Shown here: in pieces, positions 1-8,824 of the stretch | How the letters are laid out: each line of letters begins with the position of its first letter | Position numbering within the stretch: the stretch's first letter is position 1 | DNA from: Calothrix sp. PCC 7103 | GTDB lineage: Bacteria > Cyanobacteriota > Cyanobacteriia > Cyanobacteriales > Nostocaceae | NCBI RefSeq assembly: GCF_000331305.1 | Contig: NZ_KB217478.1 | Location: 8,566,879-8,630,878 of the forward strand | Direction of reading: 5' to 3' | Length of the DNA: 64,000 nt | The notes under the pieces: model-generated | Told to the model about the DNA's origin: nothing | The model's database searches: none | Seen by the model: the letters and a program-made list of their open reading frames with translations, nothing else | Position numbers and translations under genes: made by a program

Positions 1-789
1 TGCTCGTGAAACGAGTTCAAGAGTTTTTTGTTGCTCTAAAATGTCTTCAATATTGTTCCTAACATCAAATTTTTGACCTGGAAAACGCTGCTCCAAAAGA
101 TTTTTTGCTTTATCTTCCAAATGCTTTAGGTCTTCGAGCTTATGAGGACGCATCCAAATAGCTCCAATATGCCGACTACCCATTAAAGCGTTGTAAACTG
201 ACATTGGCATCATCAGTTCACCTTCAGGCGCGTCACTGTTACTAACACTAGTTTTGACTACCCCCACAACAATATAAGGTCGGCGTTCGGCATAAATACG
301 TTGACCAATAGGTTTTTGAGCTTTAAAAAGTTTATTTGCAAGAAATTGATCAATTACTACTACAGGTCGATAGCTAACAAAATCAGCTTTTGTGAAGAAT
401 CGCCCTCTTACTAATTGCTTACCTGATGTAAGCAAAAAGTTTTGAGAAACACCCAGCATTAAAGGACTAGCTTCCTCATCTTGAAATAGGGTTCGAGAAG
501 AACTTGGCGAACTGGAAGCACTAATTGCTTTTAACCCCAGAAGCCTTTTTTGCAAAAATTTTATATCTTCTAACCGAAGTTGAGACTCTGGGAATACTGT
601 TGCTTGGGGTGCATCTCGCTCTGCAATTTGACGAGCAATGACCGACCGACTAATACTACCGACTTGAAGCGTCGCTGTCACTGCAGCTACACCTATAAAA
701 ACACTCAGGGTAGTTAGGGTGGAGCGTAAAGGGTTGCCGCTTAAAGAACGAATAGTAAGATTTAGTAGGTCAAAAGGTGTGATACTCAT
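1..789 (-). CDS. MacB/DevC-type ABC transporter permease, C-terminus off the window
   Basis: The reverse strand encodes an open N-terminal 263 residues starting MSITPFDLLNLTIRSL; the frame stays open to base 1, so the gene continues off the left edge. Seen: a cytoplasmic start, the stretch NPLRSTLTTLSVFIGVAAVTA as first membrane segment, then a soluble part that fits the MacB-like periplasmic core domain. MacB/DevC permeases work with an ATPase and an HlyD/MacA adaptor to move substrates across the cell envelope. The adaptor is the next gene upstream, only 1 base away, so the two form one operon; the ATPase is not in the window and may lie further left. Substrate unknown; the position behind RiPP genes suggests export of, or immunity to, the peptide (inference). 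Confidence 0.85.
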   Translation of the reverse strand, partial: MSITPFDLLNLTIRSLSGNPLRSTLTTLSVFIGVAAVTATLQVGSISRSVIARQIAERDAPQATVFPESQLRLEDIKFLQKRLLGLKAISASSSPSSSRTLFQDEEASPLMLGVSQNFLLTSGKQLVRGRFFTKADFVSYRPVVVIDQFLANKLFKAQKPIGQRIYAERRPYIVVGVVKTSVSNSDAPEGELMMPMSVYNALMGSRHIGAIWMRPHKLEDLKHLEDKAKNLLEQRFPGQKFDVRNNIEDILEQQKTLELVSRA

Positions 790-790
790 G

Positions 791-2254
791 TTATTCGCTG
801 TCACTTTCTTGTGATTTGTCTTGAGGAGAATTGGAATCAGTTGTAGGTAACACTACTTGCTCACCAGGTTGTAAACCAGATGTCACCTCTACTTCAGTTA
901 ACCCCTCTATACCTAAAGTGATATTTTTCTTGTGAGTTTTGCCTTGTTTATCCTGTACTAAAACATATGGCTTTTCTTCAGAGCGCTGAATTGTTTCCGT
1001 ATTCAAAACCACTACATTTTGACGCTGTTGTAAAACAATTTCGACGTTTACTTGGCTACCAAGAATCAACTTGCGAGAAGGTTTATTTAGTGGCACTTTT
1101 GCGGATACTGTTGCCTGTCCAGGTTGCCCTGATTGTTGGTTGTTTTGATTTTCGTTCCCAGAAGATGCGGTTGCAACGGGAGATAAACTCTGTACCCGTC
1201 CCTCGAACGACTGAGGATTAGGACCGATAATACTAATGCGAGCTAATTGATTGACGCGGACTTTAGTGGCATTTAGAGTAGAAAGTTGAAGCGATACAAG
1301 TTCTTGGGTAGGGTCGCCGATAGTAAGCATGTCGGTACGTAGCTGAACTCCTTCCCCCTCTTTGACTTTAATATCGAGAACCTCACCATCAATTGGGGCA
1401 CTCAAAACATTATTCTGGAGTTGCTGCTGAATTTTTTGTAACTCCAATTGAAGCCGTTGAAGCTCGCGCGTTTCGGTGTTGACCGCTAACTGAGCTTCCC
1501 GTAGAGCAGATTCAGCTTCCATGACTTTGGTTTGCGTTTGCTGTTGCGTATTTTGTAGTTCAATTTGAAGGTTCTGAAGTTCAATTGTATCGCTGTTAAC
1601 AGTTAACTGAGCAGCGCGCAGGGCAGATTTTGCACGGCGAACTTGTTCTTCTTGTGTGCGAAATTCGTTTTTGGGAATAAAGCCCTTTTTATCCAGAGCT
1701 TCAAGTTCTTGAAATTTCCTTTCTTCGTCTTTGAGTTCTTCCTCGACTTCGACAACTTTTTGCCGATTACTTTTTAAGGTAAGTTGCTGTTTTTGGATTA
1801 GTAACAGTTTGTTAGTATTATTTTCCTGTTTAGCTACTTCTAGTTTTTTTTGCGCTTCGGTAATTTTCTGATGATTATTTACTAAGGTGAGTTTCTGTTT
1901 CTGAATTAATAACTGCTGGTTAGCAAGGACAGTTTGGCGTTCGGGGTTTCGTAAAATAATTAATGGTTGCTTGGCTTTTACTCTATCTCTGAGTTTCACT
2001 AATACTTGTTCAACGGCGCCTTCAGATGGAGACTTGAGGGTTTGCTGACCACGTAGTTCAAGTATACCACTTTCATTGATTGTAGTTTCAATATTGCCGC
2101 GTTTTACTGTAACTACAGGCGCCGTTGGCTCTACTGGTCGATTTTGTTGAATATAGACCAGCCAACCCGCAGCACTAATTGTAGCCAAAACTCCTGACCA
2201 GGTTAACGATCTAATGAGTGTCTTGAGTTTCTTTCTACCCTTGAACATAGACAT
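791..2254 (-). CDS. HlyD/MacA-family membrane-fusion (adaptor) protein
   Basis: 487 residues. Seen: an N-terminal membrane anchor (about residues 16-33), a first biotinyl-lipoyl half (VTVKRGNIETTINESGIL, then LKSPSEGAVEQVLVKLRD), a long Gln/Glu/Lys-rich coiled-coil hairpin (about 105-285), the second lipoyl half (VLSAPIDGEVLDIKVKEGEG) and a C-terminal beta-barrel region. This is the order in MacA/DevB/HlyD periplasmic adaptors, which join an inner-membrane ABC transporter to an outer-membrane tunnel. It lies 1 base before the MacB-like permease and 127 bases after the HopA1-like gene, on the same strand, so it probably belongs to the RiPP operon. The two possible starts (M1, M3) differ by two codons. 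Confidence 0.9.
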   Translation of the reverse strand: MSMFKGRKKLKTLIRSLTWSGVLATISAAGWLVYIQQNRPVEPTAPVVTVKRGNIETTINESGILELRGQQTLKSPSEGAVEQVLVKLRDRVKAKQPLIILRNPERQTVLANQQLLIQKQKLTLVNNHQKITEAQKKLEVAKQENNTNKLLLIQKQQLTLKSNRQKVVEVEEELKDEERKFQELEALDKKGFIPKNEFRTQEEQVRRAKSALRAAQLTVNSDTIELQNLQIELQNTQQQTQTKVMEAESALREAQLAVNTETRELQRLQLELQKIQQQLQNNVLSAPIDGEVLDIKVKEGEGVQLRTDMLTIGDPTQELVSLQLSTLNATKVRVNQLARISIIGPNPQSFEGRVQSLSPVATASSGNENQNNQQSGQPGQATVSAKVPLNKPSRKLILGSQVNVEIVLQQRQNVVVLNTETIQRSEEKPYVLVQDKQGKTHKKNITLGIEGLTEVEVTSGLQPGEQVVLPTTDSNSPQDKSQESDSE

Positions 2255-2381
2255 AAAGATAGCTCCGACACTGAACTCTGTACCATCAGCAAGTTTGTAT
2301 CGTTGAATTTGAGGCTTAATTTAGAATCAGCAGCTTGGGGTTGATTTAATGTCGCTTGTGATTGTGGCGCCAAGTCAGTTA

Positions 2382-3476
2382 TTAACATAAGTCTAAAGTT
2401 GTATATATATCTTGAGAATTGGCATTAAGGTAAGGTCGTTGTAAATCAATACTAAGTAAGGAAAAATGTTTGTGGATACAAGTCATCCGATATTCGATTG
2501 ATTCATCACCTTGTTGTCGAGCTTCTAGCAACGCATTGGCAATTATTTGGCAACGATTTGTACCAAAGCTTTCTGAGTCAGCAAATTTAGAATTTGGCTC
2601 TTCTGCTATACTAAGCCCTGGTGCCAGCAATTTTGTAAACAGAGGTATATCGTTAAGAAAATGAAATTGATTTTCTACATAAATATTCTTAAGTACTTGC
2701 AGAACTGTTTGATAGTTACTGCGCTCAAAGTATAATACCCCAGAGTCGTAGCGTCCGTAGTCAGAAGGGTCATATAAGACTTTAAATGTGAAAGGAATTT
2801 TTGTTTTATTGAGTTGCAGTGTTAAGTTTTCCATAACAATGACAGCACCTTCAGGACTCAAATTAAAGTAAATTCTTACTGTTTGAGGATAAGTATCCGC
2901 ACCAGCATTGCTAACTGCTATGTAAAATCCATTTTGAACTAAATTACGAGGCATTCGGATGGCAACTAAATCGCCAACATTGGCATATTGTTCACTTGAT
3001 TCTAAATGTTGTTGGCGGTCAATATGCAAAGTCAAACCACCCCTTTTTACAGCAAGACTACCATCACTTTCCTGACGTAGTATCAACCAACCAGGTTCAA
3101 AGTAACCTTCACCGCTATTACTTTTATGCAAACGCTTATAAAACTCTAGGTTTACTCCCAGAAAAGTATTGTTTTCTAGGTTTTGATTTATTGATAATTC
3201 TTTAGTATTACCACCTATTTTGATAGAACCGTTGTAATAGATACCGTAGAGAAAAGTTTGCAGTTGTAAACTTAAATACTTATTTTGAAGTTCTAAAGGT
3301 ATTCGCTGAAAACGAGCTAAGACTTCAGCAGGAAGTTCAAAGGGTTTATAAGCTGGGTGACTAATACAAAAATTGGAGTTAATCTTAACATTACTAACGA
3401 TATCTTTTAAAGAGTCCAGCACTCGGACTAATACAGAAGTTTGTGCTGGACTTTGAGGATAATTTCGTAATTGCAT
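2382..3476 (-). CDS. HopA1-like protein, probable lanthipeptide/thioamitide phospho-lyase
   Basis: 364 residues. The central and C-terminal parts (for example GVNLEFYKRLHKSNSGEGYF, GWLILRQESDGSLAVKRGGL, VRIYFNLSPEGAVIVMENL and YDPSDYGRYDSGVLYFERSNY) read as the cyanobacterial branch of the T3SS-effector HopA1 family. Known: HopA1-domain proteins (LxmY, TvaD) act with an APH-fold kinase (LxmK, TvaC) in class V lanthipeptide and thioamitide biosynthesis, where Ser/Thr are phosphorylated and then eliminated. Seen here: the kinase partner lies 26 bases upstream on the same strand and a double-glycine precursor lies before it. Inferred role: phosphate elimination to dehydro-residues. No clear Shine-Dalgarno at 3476; translation may be coupled to the kinase gene. 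Family call fairly sure, activity inferred. Confidence 0.75.
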   Translation of the reverse strand: MQLRNYPQSPAQTSVLVRVLDSLKDIVSNVKINSNFCISHPAYKPFELPAEVLARFQRIPLELQNKYLSLQLQTFLYGIYYNGSIKIGGNTKELSINQNLENNTFLGVNLEFYKRLHKSNSGEGYFEPGWLILRQESDGSLAVKRGGLTLHIDRQQHLESSEQYANVGDLVAIRMPRNLVQNGFYIAVSNAGADTYPQTVRIYFNLSPEGAVIVMENLTLQLNKTKIPFTFKVLYDPSDYGRYDSGVLYFERSNYQTVLQVLKNIYVENQFHFLNDIPLFTKLLAPGLSIAEEPNSKFADSESFGTNRCQIIANALLEARQQGDESIEYRMTCIHKHFSLLSIDLQRPYLNANSQDIYTTLDLC

Positions 3477-3502
3477 AATATAAGGGTGCGACTAAAAACT
3501 AG

Positions 3503-4663
3503 TTAAGTAAGAGAATCATTGAGGTGAGTGAGTTCACATTCTGCCACACCAAAAATAGTTGGGATTGATTCTTCTGGGCGGCACAATATACTCTTAGCAA
3601 TTTGAAGCATACAAATACCTGTATTGCCAAATGATTTTTGATACTGGAGCATTGCCTGAATTTGTTGAATTAACGCAAAACCAGAAAACTGCACAACTCG
3701 TCTCAAAAAATTAGGACGGCGCCCGATAATTTCTGGAAAGTTATTGAAATAAGCTTTAGCAAGGGCGACAATAGAGGGTTGGATTATATCAAGCGGTGTC
3801 ATAGCTAGGCGTAAAGATTCTTCGATATCGATAGATTTATTAACAACCAAACTATCCAGCCAAATCTGTAAATAGCTAGCAACCAGCATCCCTAAATCAA
3901 ATGCAGGGTCTCCCCAGGCGCCGCGTTCCCAATCAATCAGCCGAATAATACTATTATTTGGTTGCTCCCAATCATTATGTAAAAGGATATTATTAAGTTT
4001 AAGGTCGTTGTGGGTTAGACAACAGGGTTTGAAGGCAGTATTGAGTTCTGCAATTGCTGTCCCTAAACTGTCATAGCGCTGATAGAGAGCAAAGAATTTT
4101 AAGCCATCAGCAGGAAACTGCCCAAAAACTTCTGGACTAATTCGTTCTATCCCATGAATAAAGCTAGGAGCTTTGCCAATGGCTACATCTTCAAGATTTT
4201 GAAATAAAAAGTCCTGAAATTTCTGACAATCTAAAGTGTCACGATGGATTGTTGCTAAAGTTTTTCCAATTGAAGCTGCTATTGTGGTTGGGTAGGCATT
4301 CTTTTTTATATAAAAATCAGCGACATCGCCATAGTCATTGAGATAGTTGAAGATAATAATTGAATGATTTACATCAAAATGAAGCATTTCAGAGATAAAT
4401 GGGCGAATGTGGGAAAGTTGAGGAGTTTTGACAATAAATTCTTGAATTTGCCATTCACCTAAAAATTCGCCAGCAGTTTTTCCTTCTTGGTTGTAACGTT
4501 CCTGCTTGACAAGTAGTTTACGTCCATCTTGTAAAGTCAGTAACAAATTAAAATTTTTGGCATCTTTAAGTTCAACTTTACTCAAATGTTGCTCTTCTTG
4601 AGTACAAATTTTCTCTGCTAGTAAATAATTAAAAACATTTTTTGAATTTAAAAAAAGTGTCAT
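3503..4663 (-). CDS. APH-fold phosphotransferase, probable RiPP Ser/Thr kinase (LxmK/TvaC-like)
   Basis: 386 residues of the aminoglycoside-phosphotransferase/choline-kinase fold. Seen: the N-lobe Lys in GRKLLVKQERY, the catalytic loop LTHNDLKLNNILLH with His218, Asp220 and Asn225 region, and the metal-binding motif IRLIDWERGAWGDPAFDLG. The start is supported by AGGAGA just upstream. APH-fold kinases also cause antibiotic resistance or phosphorylate metabolites, but here the gene is followed after 26 bases by a HopA1-like gene and preceded (94 bases) by a double-glycine peptide. That trio is the hallmark of class V lanthipeptide and thioamitide loci, where the kinase phosphorylates Ser/Thr of the precursor. 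Function inferred from context; the fold is clear. Confidence 0.8.
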   Translation of the reverse strand: MTLFLNSKNVFNYLLAEKICTQEEQHLSKVELKDAKNFNLLLTLQDGRKLLVKQERYNQEGKTAGEFLGEWQIQEFIVKTPQLSHIRPFISEMLHFDVNHSIIIFNYLNDYGDVADFYIKKNAYPTTIAASIGKTLATIHRDTLDCQKFQDFLFQNLEDVAIGKAPSFIHGIERISPEVFGQFPADGLKFFALYQRYDSLGTAIAELNTAFKPCCLTHNDLKLNNILLHNDWEQPNNSIIRLIDWERGAWGDPAFDLGMLVASYLQIWLDSLVVNKSIDIEESLRLAMTPLDIIQPSIVALAKAYFNNFPEIIGRRPNFLRRVVQFSGFALIQQIQAMLQYQKSFGNTGICMLQIAKSILCRPEESIPTIFGVAECELTHLNDSLT

Positions 4664-4757
4664 TTCTCTCCTGAATTATAAATTTGGCTTAGGCGAGCAT
4701 CCCAATTTTGTACATAGCCTGGGGCTTCTTACATATTTGGAATGCTCTCATTTCAGG

Positions 4758-5009
4758 TTAGTTTTTACGTTTATTTTCTAGCCAGCGACCAGCACCACCA
4801 ATTGCTCCAGCTATGCCTATAGCGCATTGCTGTGAGGAACGAGCAGCAGCATATCCAACTCTAATCGCAGTTACAATGCAAAGAGGGGAAGTTAGTCCAC
4901 CATTGACGCTAACTAGTTCGCTGTCACCCAGTTCATTCATGTAGCTTTCGGAATCAGAAAAAAGTTCGGCGCCAGTCGGACGCAAATTGGAAATTTTGAT
5001 AGTAGCCAT
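4758..5009 (-). CDS. RiPP precursor peptide with double-glycine leader
   Basis: 83 residues. The leader (1-38) has LRPTGAELFSDSESYMNEL and ends SELVSVNGG, a double-glycine site for a C39 peptidase such as the exporter encoded across the divergent promoter. The core (39-83) is small-residue-rich (GIAGAIGGAG) and ends in a basic tail. It holds two Cys, each preceded at the same spacing by Ser: Ser41-Pro-Leu-Cys44 and Ser59-Gln-Gln-Cys62, with further Thr40, Thr47 and Ser58. This suits two lanthionine rings of S-x-x-C spacing made by the downstream kinase and HopA1-like protein. AGAGGA lies 8 bases before the ATG. Alternatively it is an unmodified class II bacteriocin. Precursor call fairly sure; ring pattern inferred. 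Confidence 0.8.
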   Translation of the reverse strand: MATIKISNLRPTGAELFSDSESYMNELGDSELVSVNGGLTSPLCIVTAIRVGYAAARSSQQCAIGIAGAIGGAGRWLENKRKN

Positions 5010-5460
5010 TGTTTTTCCTCTTAGATGAAATTGTTTGGAATTAGATTAGCTATAAATAACGTGCTACTTGACGTACTAGGTAGAGATTAACAATCCTAAA
5101 AACGATAGCAGACGTAATTTAATTACTATTGTGTAAATTTAAAATAATAAAATCAAGGTTTTAAAGCTTATTGCTTATGCATAATTAAAGATGTTTTGTT
5201 TTAATTCTTTCAATTGAAACTTTTTAAAAAAGCATTTTGTTCAACTATTTTCAAGCACATAGCTGGTATTGTAATGAAACATCAACAGCATCAACATCTG
5301 TAGACTCATAGTTTTGACAGTCTTCTCAACCATTTTTCTTAAGTATCGTAAAGTTTTGTAACAGATTGCAGAATATCAGGTGTTTTGAGTCTGAAAGAGA
5401 GGCATATATTACCCAAAGAAATTGTGGTCTTGGATTAAAAGCTTTGTAGGAGGGATTTTT
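5010..5460. promoter_or_regulatory. Divergent intergenic region of the RiPP cluster
   Basis: About 450 bases, AT-rich, between the leftward precursor and the rightward regulator. It must hold both promoters. Ribosome sites: AGAGGA before the precursor and AGGAGG (5449-5454) before the regulator ATG at 5461. The latter favours 5461 over an in-frame ATG at 5422 that has no ribosome site. No convincing second precursor was found here on either strand. Confidence 0.6.
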
Positions 5461-5997
5461 ATGGAAAATCTTAGCTTGTACTTAACGCCTTTTCAAAGAA
5501 AACTTTTGCTCAAAAACCTGGAAAATAATTTGCGTGCGGAATATCGTCAGCGCATAGAGATTATTTTGCTTGCGGATGCGGGGAAGTCACAGGCGGAAAT
5601 TTGTAAAGCTTTGGGTTGCTGTCCAGAAACCGCGCGTTATTGGATTGTGATTGCACAAATAGGAAAGGCACATTTATGGGATGACCGTCGTATCGGGCGC
5701 CCAAAAACTGTGAATGACTCTTATCTTATGCGTTTGAAGGAACTGGTGAGTCATAGTCCGCGCGAGTATGGTTATCCATTTGAACGTTGGACAGCGCAAT
5801 GGTTAGCAAAGCATTTGGTAAAAGAATTTGGAGTTCAAGTTAGTAGTTGTCATATTAATCGTCTGCTTAAGGAAATGGGTCTTTCGACTCGACCAAGGAA
5901 AGATAAAGTTGAAGAAAATCAACATACCGATTTGCAGAGGATTAAAATTGAGGATTTACCACAAGGCAGTTATTTGAAGGCAGCACAGAGCAGCTAG
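5461..5997 (+). CDS. Winged helix-turn-helix protein, likely cluster regulator
   Basis: 178 residues from the ATG preceded by AGGAGG. Seen: a helix-turn-helix (SQAEICKALGCCPETARYWI, about 40-60) and a second helical DNA-binding part (TAQWLAKHLVKEFGVQVSSCHINRLLKEMGL). This tandem is the N-terminal DNA-binding half of IS630-type transposases, but no DDE catalytic part follows, and the gene ends with a short polar tail. In my recollection such domesticated HTH proteins occur before peptidase-ABC exporters of cyanobacterial peptide clusters. It is followed after 23 bases by the exporter gene on the same strand. Probable transcription factor for the divergent promoter; a transposase relic is the alternative. 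Confidence 0.7.
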   Translation: MENLSLYLTPFQRKLLLKNLENNLRAEYRQRIEIILLADAGKSQAEICKALGCCPETARYWIVIAQIGKAHLWDDRRIGRPKTVNDSYLMRLKELVSHSPREYGYPFERWTAQWLAKHLVKEFGVQVSSCHINRLLKEMGLSTRPRKDKVEENQHTDLQRIKIEDLPQGSYLKAAQSS

Positions 5998-6020
5998 ACG
6001 ATAATTGGCAACGGATATTA

Positions 6021-8813
6021 ATGCGGATGGTTGATTTATCTAATAAGGTCATGAAATCTACGAAATTTGTTTTGGATTTAGAAAATTTAAGTCAACAGCT
6101 AGCTCATATGTTTGGAGTGGAGACGCAATTAATTGCGTCTCTACATGAAAAAATTCAAATCGTTGAGCCGCCAGTAGGAAAACAATTCTGGCAGGCAGAA
6201 GATGCGGCAGTTGGCATTTACTTGGTTCTTGCTGGCAAAGTCAGATTATTCGATAAAGCTGACAATTTAATCGTTACTCTGTCTGAAGGTGAGTCATTTG
6301 GTGAAGTAACTTTATTTTCAGATGAGCATTTTCAAGCGTACTCTGCTAAAGCTTCATTAAATTTAAAACTTTGTTATCTCAATGGTGATTTGTTAAAGCC
6401 TTTACTCAAACAACATCCTAATGTCAAAAATAATTTACATCATCAAGCAATTCAAAAAGATTTATTGATAGATCAATTTCACCAGTCGGGCGCCGTACCA
6501 ACCAAAAATAAAAAAACAGAGGAATTTTTAAATTCTAAGTCGGAAGTTGCAATTCGCCAATCTGTTGATGTACAGAGAAAAATCCTCAATCCCAAATCTA
6601 AAATTAATCAGGCTTACTTTCCTAGCCCCACTTTACAAGTAAGCCATTGGTGGCAAAAAGTTATTCGTCGCTATCCTTTGTTTGAGCAGCAAAGTGCTGC
6701 TGATTGCGGCGCCGCTTGTTTGGTAATGATAGGTCGTTATTGGGGTAAGAATTTTAGTATAAATCATCTGCGTTCTATTGCCGAGTTTGACCGCAATGGT
6801 ATATCGCTAAGAAATTTGGCTTTCTCGGCAGAGAGTGTTGGGTTTGCCACTCGACCTGTTAAAGCTAGTCTCGATAAATTGGGAACGCACAACTTACCTG
6901 CAATTGCTCACTGGGAGGGAAAGCATTATATTGTAGTTTATGAAGTGGCGCCTAAGTACGTAGTAATTGCAGACCCAGCAATTGGTCAGCGTGTTCTTAC
7001 CAATGAAGAATTTCAAGCAGGATGGACTGGGTACACTTTATTACTAACACCTACTGTTGTACTGAAAGACGCTGATGAGAAAAATCAGCCACTATGGGTA
7101 TTTCTAAAACTCTTAAGACCTCATAAAATTGCATTGATTGAGGTATTATTTGCTTCTATTTTAATTCAGATTTTTGGGTTAGTTACACCGCTATTTACTC
7201 AGTTAATTTTAGACCGAGTTGTAGTTCAGCGGAGTGAGTTAACATTGACTGCTATCGGACTAGGGTTATTAATTTTTGGAGTAATGCAAATTGCTCTAAC
7301 TGCACTAAGAGAATACCTTTTAGACCATACAGCAAATCGAGTTGATTTAGCACTCATTGTTGGTTTTATTAATCATACTTTCCGATTACCTCTCTCTTAC
7401 TTTGAGTCACGATACGTAGGAGATATTATTTCGCGCGTTCAAGAAAATCAAAAAATACAAAAATTTTTCACAGACCAAGCACTATCTATATTTATGGATA
7501 TGCTTACAGTATTTGTATATTTGGGATTAATGTTTTGGTACAGTTGGAGACTAACACTACTAACTTTAATAATTTTACCACCATATATATTACTAGCATT
7601 GTGTGCTACCCCTTTTCTGCGACGTGTTTCACGAAAAATATTTGCTACTTCTAATGAAGAGACTGGATATTTAATCCAATCTTTAACAGGAATTAGCACT
7701 ATCAAATCGATGGCTATTGAGCAAACAGTACGTTGGAAATGGGAAGAATTGTTTGGTAAGTCAATCAAAGCTAGTTTTTCTGGACAACTAATTGGAAACG
7801 TAATCCAAAGTATTAGCTCATCTATTGAAATGTTGGCTACTATTGGATTATTATGGTTAGGAGCATGGCAGGTAATTCACAATGAACTGACTATTGGGCA
7901 GTTAGTCGCTTTTAATATGTTGCTTGGTAATGTCATCAACCCTTTCCAAAGAATAACCAGGTTATGGGATGAATTGCAGGAGGTAATTATTGCAATTGAG
8001 CGAATCAATGATGTAATTGAAGCTAAACCAGAAGAAGATTTACAATCTAGTAATCTTAGCTTTCTACCTCCAATTAACGGTCATGTTTGTTTCAAAAACG
8101 TTACATTTCGTTATCAAAAAGATGCTGATGCCAACATTCTGGAAAACATTAACTTTGAAGTACAACCAGGCCAAACTGTAGCATTAGTCGGACGTAGCGG
8201 TTCTGGGAAAACAACGTTAGCCAAGTTACTTCTAGGGCTTTATTTACCTACTGAAGGAAAAATACTTATTGATGGCGCCGATATTGCGACTGTTTCTGTA
8301 CGCTCACTGCGACAGCAAATAGGTGTAGTTGACCAAGATACATTTATGTTTGGTGGTACTATCCGTGAGAACATTAGTATTGCTTACCCAGAAACTCCAT
8401 TGGAAGAAATTGTCGAAGTAGCTAAACTTGCAGGCGCCCATCAATTTATCAACTCACTACCAATGGGTTACGAAACTCAAATTGGTGAAGGTGGTGGAAT
8501 GCTTTCTGGTGGACAAAGACAACGCATTGCCATCGCACGTGCGTTATTAGGAAATCCCCAATTATTGGTTTTAGACGAAGCCACTAGCAGTCTTGACACC
8601 GAGTCAGAGCGAATAATTCAAAATAATTTCAGTAAAATTCTTCAAGGAAGAACAACGTTAATAATTGCTCATCGTCTCTCAACAGTACACAACGCTGACC
8701 TAATTTTAGTTTTAGACAAAGGTTTGCTTATTGAAAGTGGAAACCACAATCAACTAATGGCTAAACGTGGTTTATACTTTTACCTCAACCAACAGCAAGT
8801 TCCAATTAGTTAA
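6021..8813 (+). CDS. Peptidase-containing ABC exporter (C39-TMD-NBD) with N-terminal cNMP-binding-type domain
   Basis: 930 residues. Order: cyclic-nucleotide-binding-type beta barrel (about 30-150, with GIYLVLAGKVRLF and GESFGEVTLF), linker, C39 cysteine peptidase (about 220-345; catalytic Cys229 in SAADCGAACLVM, His in HWEGKHYIVV, Asp in VIADPAIGQ), six-helix ABC membrane domain (about 365-655) and ATPase with Walker A GRSGSGKTT (from 724), signature LSGGQRQR (about 828) and Walker B LLVLDEATSSLD. Such exporters cut double-glycine leaders while exporting the core peptide; the precursor at 4758-5009 is the obvious substrate. HetC shares this architecture, but the neighbours fit peptide secretion. 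A 28-base palindrome is embedded in frame near the start. It leads the operon of exporter, adaptor and parvulin. Confidence 0.93.
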   Translation: MRMVDLSNKVMKSTKFVLDLENLSQQLAHMFGVETQLIASLHEKIQIVEPPVGKQFWQAEDAAVGIYLVLAGKVRLFDKADNLIVTLSEGESFGEVTLFSDEHFQAYSAKASLNLKLCYLNGDLLKPLLKQHPNVKNNLHHQAIQKDLLIDQFHQSGAVPTKNKKTEEFLNSKSEVAIRQSVDVQRKILNPKSKINQAYFPSPTLQVSHWWQKVIRRYPLFEQQSAADCGAACLVMIGRYWGKNFSINHLRSIAEFDRNGISLRNLAFSAESVGFATRPVKASLDKLGTHNLPAIAHWEGKHYIVVYEVAPKYVVIADPAIGQRVLTNEEFQAGWTGYTLLLTPTVVLKDADEKNQPLWVFLKLLRPHKIALIEVLFASILIQIFGLVTPLFTQLILDRVVVQRSELTLTAIGLGLLIFGVMQIALTALREYLLDHTANRVDLALIVGFINHTFRLPLSYFESRYVGDIISRVQENQKIQKFFTDQALSIFMDMLTVFVYLGLMFWYSWRLTLLTLIILPPYILLALCATPFLRRVSRKIFATSNEETGYLIQSLTGISTIKSMAIEQTVRWKWEELFGKSIKASFSGQLIGNVIQSISSSIEMLATIGLLWLGAWQVIHNELTIGQLVAFNMLLGNVINPFQRITRLWDELQEVIIAIERINDVIEAKPEEDLQSSNLSFLPPINGHVCFKNVTFRYQKDADANILENINFEVQPGQTVALVGRSGSGKTTLAKLLLGLYLPTEGKILIDGADIATVSVRSLRQQIGVVDQDTFMFGGTIRENISIAYPETPLEEIVEVAKLAGAHQFINSLPMGYETQIGEGGGMLSGGQRQRIAIARALLGNPQLLVLDEATSSLDTESERIIQNNFSKILQGRTTLIIAHRLSTVHNADLILVLDKGLLIESGNHNQLMAKRGLYFYLNQQQVPIS
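6117..6144. repeat. GTAGAGACG-type palindrome inside the exporter gene
   Basis: Two 14-base arms meet without a spacer (right arm AATTGCGTCTCTAC) and pair with one mismatch. The same family occurs at 14268-14385, 20358-20385 and 40202-40229 in intergenic DNA. Here it is translated in frame at about residues 33-41 of the exporter. Confidence 0.8.
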
Positions 8814-8824
8814 ATTAATCTACC

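Noticed and set aside
2203..2388. 61-codon frame between the HopA1-like gene and the adaptor, with a start overlapping the upstream stop
   Set aside because: It overlaps the adaptor start by 52 bases, has no ribosome site, no GG or leader-like motif and no Cys pattern resembling a second precursor.
5422..5997. IS630-type transposase reading of the HTH gene
   Set aside because: Only the DNA-binding half is present, no DDE domain or inverted ends follow, and the gene is tightly placed before the exporter with a strong ribosome site.
6021..8813. Assignment of the exporter as hetC (heterocyst differentiation)
   Set aside because: The architecture is shared, but the HlyD, parvulin and precursor neighbours fit peptide export; no hetP or heterocyst gene is adjacent.
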